In this document: positions 61,587-64,000 of the stretch, one piece after another | How positions within the stretch are numbered: the stretch's first letter is position 1 | Layout of the letters: every line of letters starts with the position of its first letter | NCBI GenBank assembly: GCA_949289065.1 | Contig: CASEMA010000012.1 | Location: forward strand, 8,588 to 72,587 | Length of the DNA: 64,000 nucleotides | Direction: 5' to 3' | DNA from: Frisingicoccus sp900753685 | Lineage (GTDB): Bacteria; Bacillota; Clostridia; Lachnospirales; Lachnospiraceae | Program-made: the position numbers and the translations under genes | The notes under the pieces: generated by a model | The model's database searches: none | The model's input: only the letters and a program-made list of their open reading frames with translations | What the model was told of the DNA's origin: nothing

Positions 61587-62474
61587 CTACACTTTCTCTG
61601 CTTTCATCTTACCAAGTAAACCGGACGGCTTCACTAATAAAACGACGACAAGCACACCAAAAACAATGGCATCCGCGAGCTGGGTAGAAATATAGGCTTT
61701 CGAAAGACTTTCAATGATTCCCAGCACAAGTCCTCCAAGCATCGCTCCCGGAATACTCCCGATCCCGCCGAGAACCGCCGCGACGAATGCTTTAATTCCC
61801 GGCAGAGCGCCCAATGTCGGCGATAAGGATTCATACTGACAGATAAATAAAATACCGGCCACGGCCGCTAAAGCGGAGCCGATGGCAAATGTCAGAGAAA
61901 TCGTTTTATTGACATTAATCCCCATCAGAGCCGCCGCTCCCTTATCCTCGGATACGGCTCTCATAGCGCTCCCCGCCTGTGTTCTGTTGATAAACCAGGT
62001 CAGAACCACCATAGCGATAACCGTCACGATCAAAGTAACGATCGTAATTCCTGAAATATGAATATCACCGATTTTCACCGACGGCACCTTAATCACCGAA
62101 CCAAAAGGAATTGGCGTTGCTTTAAATATGATCAACGCAACATTCTGTAAAAAATAACTCACGCCGATCGCGGTGATCAACACAGCCAGGGACGGCGCAT
62201 TACGCAGCGGCTTATATGCAATACGTTCTACCACAATTCCAAGAACCGCACAAACAATAATAGTCAATATAATACATACCGGCACCGGAAGCCCCAGCAG
62301 AGCCGCAAATACATAAAGCGCATATGCACCTACCATAATAATGTCTCCATGCGCAAAGTTAATCATCTTTGCTATACCATAAACCATGGTATATCCCAGG
62401 GCAATCAGGGCATATATACTCCCAGTCCTCAGTCCGTTGATCAACTGTTCTACCATATTATTAATCAGACTCAT
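61587..62474 (-). CDS. livH: Branched-chain amino acid ABC transporter permease LivH
   Basis: 295 residues with about eight membrane helices. It starts MVEQLINGLRTGSIYALIAL after a short lead, then GYTMVYGIAKMINFAHGDI and the loop RTQAGSAMRAVSEDKGAAALMG that docks with the ATPases. It forms the membrane channel with LivM. It is the first gene after the livJ-livH gap, where a promoter and a hairpin are seen. Confidence 0.94.
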   Translation of the reverse strand: MSLINNMVEQLINGLRTGSIYALIALGYTMVYGIAKMINFAHGDIIMVGAYALYVFAALLGLPVPVCIILTIIVCAVLGIVVERIAYKPLRNAPSLAVLITAIGVSYFLQNVALIIFKATPIPFGSVIKVPSVKIGDIHISGITIVTLIVTVIAMVVLTWFINRTQAGSAMRAVSEDKGAAALMGINVNKTISLTFAIGSALAAVAGILFICQYESLSPTLGALPGIKAFVAAVLGGIGSIPGAMLGGLVLGIIESLSKAYISTQLADAIVFGVLVVVLLVKPSGLLGKMKAEKV

Positions 62475-62518
62475 TACCCTCCACCTTTCTATTTGATTTT
62501 TCCCATTAATTACACCTT

Positions 62519-62547
62519 ATTTTAATATAATCATTTCCCGCTTGCAA
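62519..62547 (-). promoter_or_regulatory. Internal promoter before livH
   Basis: Minus strand TTGCAA (62547-62542), 17-bp spacer and TAAAAT (62524-62519), about 45 bp before the livH start. It would let the membrane and ATPase genes be made apart from the binding protein. Confidence 0.5.
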
Positions 62548-62588
62548 GGATTTATCGACAAAAAACCAATTTTTGTCAGCAAATTCCG

Positions 62589-62640
62589 ATTAAAAAGACG
62601 CCGAATATCCTTATAACAGGACATCGGCGTCTCTTTAATC
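62589..62640 (-). terminator. Hairpin between livJ and livH (attenuator or processing site)
   Basis: Minus strand GATTAAAGAGACGCCGA pairs with TCGGCGTCTTTTTAATC (62640-62589) around an 18-base loop, with only a weak T tract after it. A partial terminator after the binding-protein gene commonly makes that protein more abundant than the permease. Confidence 0.7.
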
Positions 62641-62662
62641 GAAATTCACCTGTCAGATGAAT

Positions 62663-63880
62663 TTATTCTTCATATAACGTATAAGCACCATCGACAATCT
62701 GGATAAATTTGCTTCCCTTGTTTGGTTCGCCGTCTGCTGTCCATGTGATGCCGTCACCGGTCAAACCATCAACCTTGATTTCTGTCATGGCTGCGATCAG
62801 ATCTGCACTCTCAACGGAACCAGCCTGTTCCATAGCTGCTTTAATCGTATAAATACCATCATAAGCGTCTGCTGCGAACTGGTCAGGCGTTGCGTTGTAA
62901 GCTGCTTCATAAGCCGCTACGAAAGATGCTACATTATCTGCAGGGTCTGCTGCAAAGAATGGGCTTAAGAAGATTGCGCCTTCAACAGTTGTTGTGTCTG
63001 TAACTGTTCCGAGAACGCCGTCCCATCCGTCACTGCCAAGGAATGGAAGTTCCATGCCCATATCTGCAGCCTGTTTTGTAATGTATGTAGCTTCCTGATA
63101 GTAAGCCGGAACAAAGATGGCTTCTGCATCTGTACCTTTAATCGTTGTCAACTGTGTTGTAAAGTCAACATCATTTGCTGCGAAAGCTTCGCTGGCAACA
63201 ACTTCGCCGCCTTTAGCTGCAAATTCTTCTTCAAACGCTTCGCGGATACCTGTGCTGTATTCATCAGACTGATTATAAATTACGGCAACCTTTGTATAAC
63301 CAAGCTTTTCTGCAGCCAGATCTGCCATCGTTACACCCTGGGCCGGGTCTGTGAAGCAGATACGGAAAGCATTATCGTTCTTTGTACAGTCAATCGCAGA
63401 ACCGGATGGTGTGATCTGTAAAATACCATCGGCTGCTGTCAGATCTGTGATAGCAATACAAGCGCCGCTTGTTACACAGCCAAGGATGGCCTGAGCGCCC
63501 TGGTCCATAACAGAATTGTAAGCCTGGATCGCTTTATCTTCGGTTGCTTCATCATCGGCAAATACCATATCCAATGTATATGTCTTATCGCCGACTGTCA
63601 CGCCGCCTGCTTCATTGATTTCTTTGATAGCGATCTCAGCGCCCTGTTTTACAGAGTTTCCGTAGGAAGCCGCGCTGCCTGTCACCGGTCCGATACCGCC
63701 GATCATAAATACGTCGCCGTCTGCGGAAGCGGCTGTTGTCTCGCCGTCTGCAGCTGTTTCACCGGCTGAACTTGTCTCTGCCTTTGTCTCTGCTGCACCA
63801 TCGCCGCCGCAAGCGGTCAAAGAAGCAACAACTAAAGAAGCAGCTAATGCTAAACTGAATACTTTTGTCATTTTTTTCAT
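62663..63880 (-). CDS. livJ: Branched-chain amino acid ABC transporter substrate-binding lipoprotein
   Basis: 405 residues. A lipoprotein signal (lipobox LTAC, Cys24) is followed by an Ala/Glu/Thr-rich linker and a periplasmic-binding type I domain: GIGPVTGSAASYGNSVKQGAEIAIKEINEAGGV, VFADDEATEDKAIQAYN and LGCVTSGACIAITDL. It captures branched-chain (or related) amino acids outside and passes them to LivHM. AGGAGGATG precedes the ATG. It is transcribed ahead of livHMGF with a hairpin and promoter between. Confidence 0.94.
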   Translation of the reverse strand: MKKMTKVFSLALAASLVVASLTACGGDGAAETKAETSSAGETAADGETTAASADGDVFMIGGIGPVTGSAASYGNSVKQGAEIAIKEINEAGGVTVGDKTYTLDMVFADDEATEDKAIQAYNSVMDQGAQAILGCVTSGACIAITDLTAADGILQITPSGSAIDCTKNDNAFRICFTDPAQGVTMADLAAEKLGYTKVAVIYNQSDEYSTGIREAFEEEFAAKGGEVVASEAFAANDVDFTTQLTTIKGTDAEAIFVPAYYQEATYITKQAADMGMELPFLGSDGWDGVLGTVTDTTTVEGAIFLSPFFAADPADNVASFVAAYEAAYNATPDQFAADAYDGIYTIKAAMEQAGSVESADLIAAMTEIKVDGLTGDGITWTADGEPNKGSKFIQIVDGAYTLYEE

Positions 63881-63906
63881 CTTTACATCCTCCTTCTGAT
63901 TTAGGT

Positions 63907-63924
63907 ACTGTAAAGTTTTACAGT
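63907..63924. promoter_or_regulatory. Perfect palindrome upstream of livJ
   Basis: ACTGTAAA-GT-TTTACAGT, an 8-bp perfect inverted repeat with a 2-bp centre, about 27 bp before the livJ ATG and downstream of the likely promoter. It could be an operator or a leader hairpin. It shares the ACTGT...ACAGT ends with the pfkA/glmM repeat but not its sequence. Confidence 0.55.
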
Positions 63925-63946
63925 CCTATTTTTCTTTAAAACCTTA

Positions 63947-63961
63947 TATTTTCAGGGATTT
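63947..63961. promoter_or_regulatory. Weak CodY-box-like site upstream of livJ
   Basis: TATTTTCAGGGATTT matches 11 of 15 positions of the CodY consensus AATTTTCWGAAAATT. CodY commonly controls branched-chain amino acid uptake, but this match is weak and no codY gene is in the window. Confidence 0.25.
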
Positions 63962-64000
63962 CATCACTTTTTGCAAATTAAAAAGCAATGACCCCCTCTT

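Noticed and set aside
1..64000. Long open frames opposite real genes, such as 6203-6760, 26564-27199 and 45912-46427 on the plus strand
   Set aside because: They lie antisense to well-supported genes, have no ribosome site or recognisable domain, and are explained by the coding bias of the true genes.

Overview
The window looks like a spore-forming, Gram-positive Clostridia chromosome, most likely a Lachnospiraceae-type gut anaerobe. The evidence is SpoIIQ and SpoIID homologues, an LTA-synthase-like phosphoglycerol transferase, YfhO and CsbB-like lipoteichoic acid decoration genes, a class B sortase, CsoR copper control, acetate kinase, consensus sigma-A promoters and strong AGGAGG-type ribosome sites. 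GC content is moderate by eye. The taxon is an inference; there is no rRNA gene to check it.

About 1-18.7 kb (all minus strand) is one dense surface-polysaccharide operon. In transcription order it runs: secreted GH25 lysozyme with DUF4214-like repeats, polyprenyl-phosphate sugar-phosphate transferase, two GT2 enzymes, a GT4, the ABC exporter pair Wzm-Wzt (Wzt has the C-terminal carbohydrate-binding domain), a coiled-coil methyltransferase, a small coiled-coil protein, three GT4 enzymes, a large membrane protein, a DPG-synthase-like GT2, a GT-C enzyme and UDP-glucose dehydrogenase (cut by the window edge). This is the layout of an ABC-transporter-dependent polysaccharide pathway with a candidate methyl chain terminator.

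18.7-34.1 kb holds housekeeping and envelope genes: recD2, an mreB/mbl homologue, a CsbB-like/YfhO-like glycosylation pair, a csoR-copA-copZ copper operon with two operators on its promoter, then an LtaS-like gene, rarA, a histidine phosphatase and a GT2.

34.1-45.6 kb: a zinc phospholipase C family gene (plus strand), pfkA, the lower cobalamin operon cobU-cobS-cobC-cobT, glmM-arsR-trpS, trhA (plus strand), and a UPF0213-cls-thiD operon. Leaders of pfkA and glmM share an unusual repeated palindrome.

45.6-64 kb: spoIID-spoIIQ with a forespore-type promoter, ackA, sortase B and mntP (plus strand), a five-gene operon headed by an ABC transporter with a giant coiled-coil permease, a PD-(D/E)XK nuclease-family gene with a 33-bp in-frame repeat, and a branched-chain amino acid ABC operon (livJ, then livH-M-G-F plus a cytidylate-kinase-like gene). 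I saw no rRNA, tRNA, CRISPR array or insertion sequence. The strongest leads are the Wzt/coiled-coil methyltransferase module, the repeat shared by pfkA and glmM, and the SpoIID/SpoIIQ pair, both of which appear to lack key catalytic residues.
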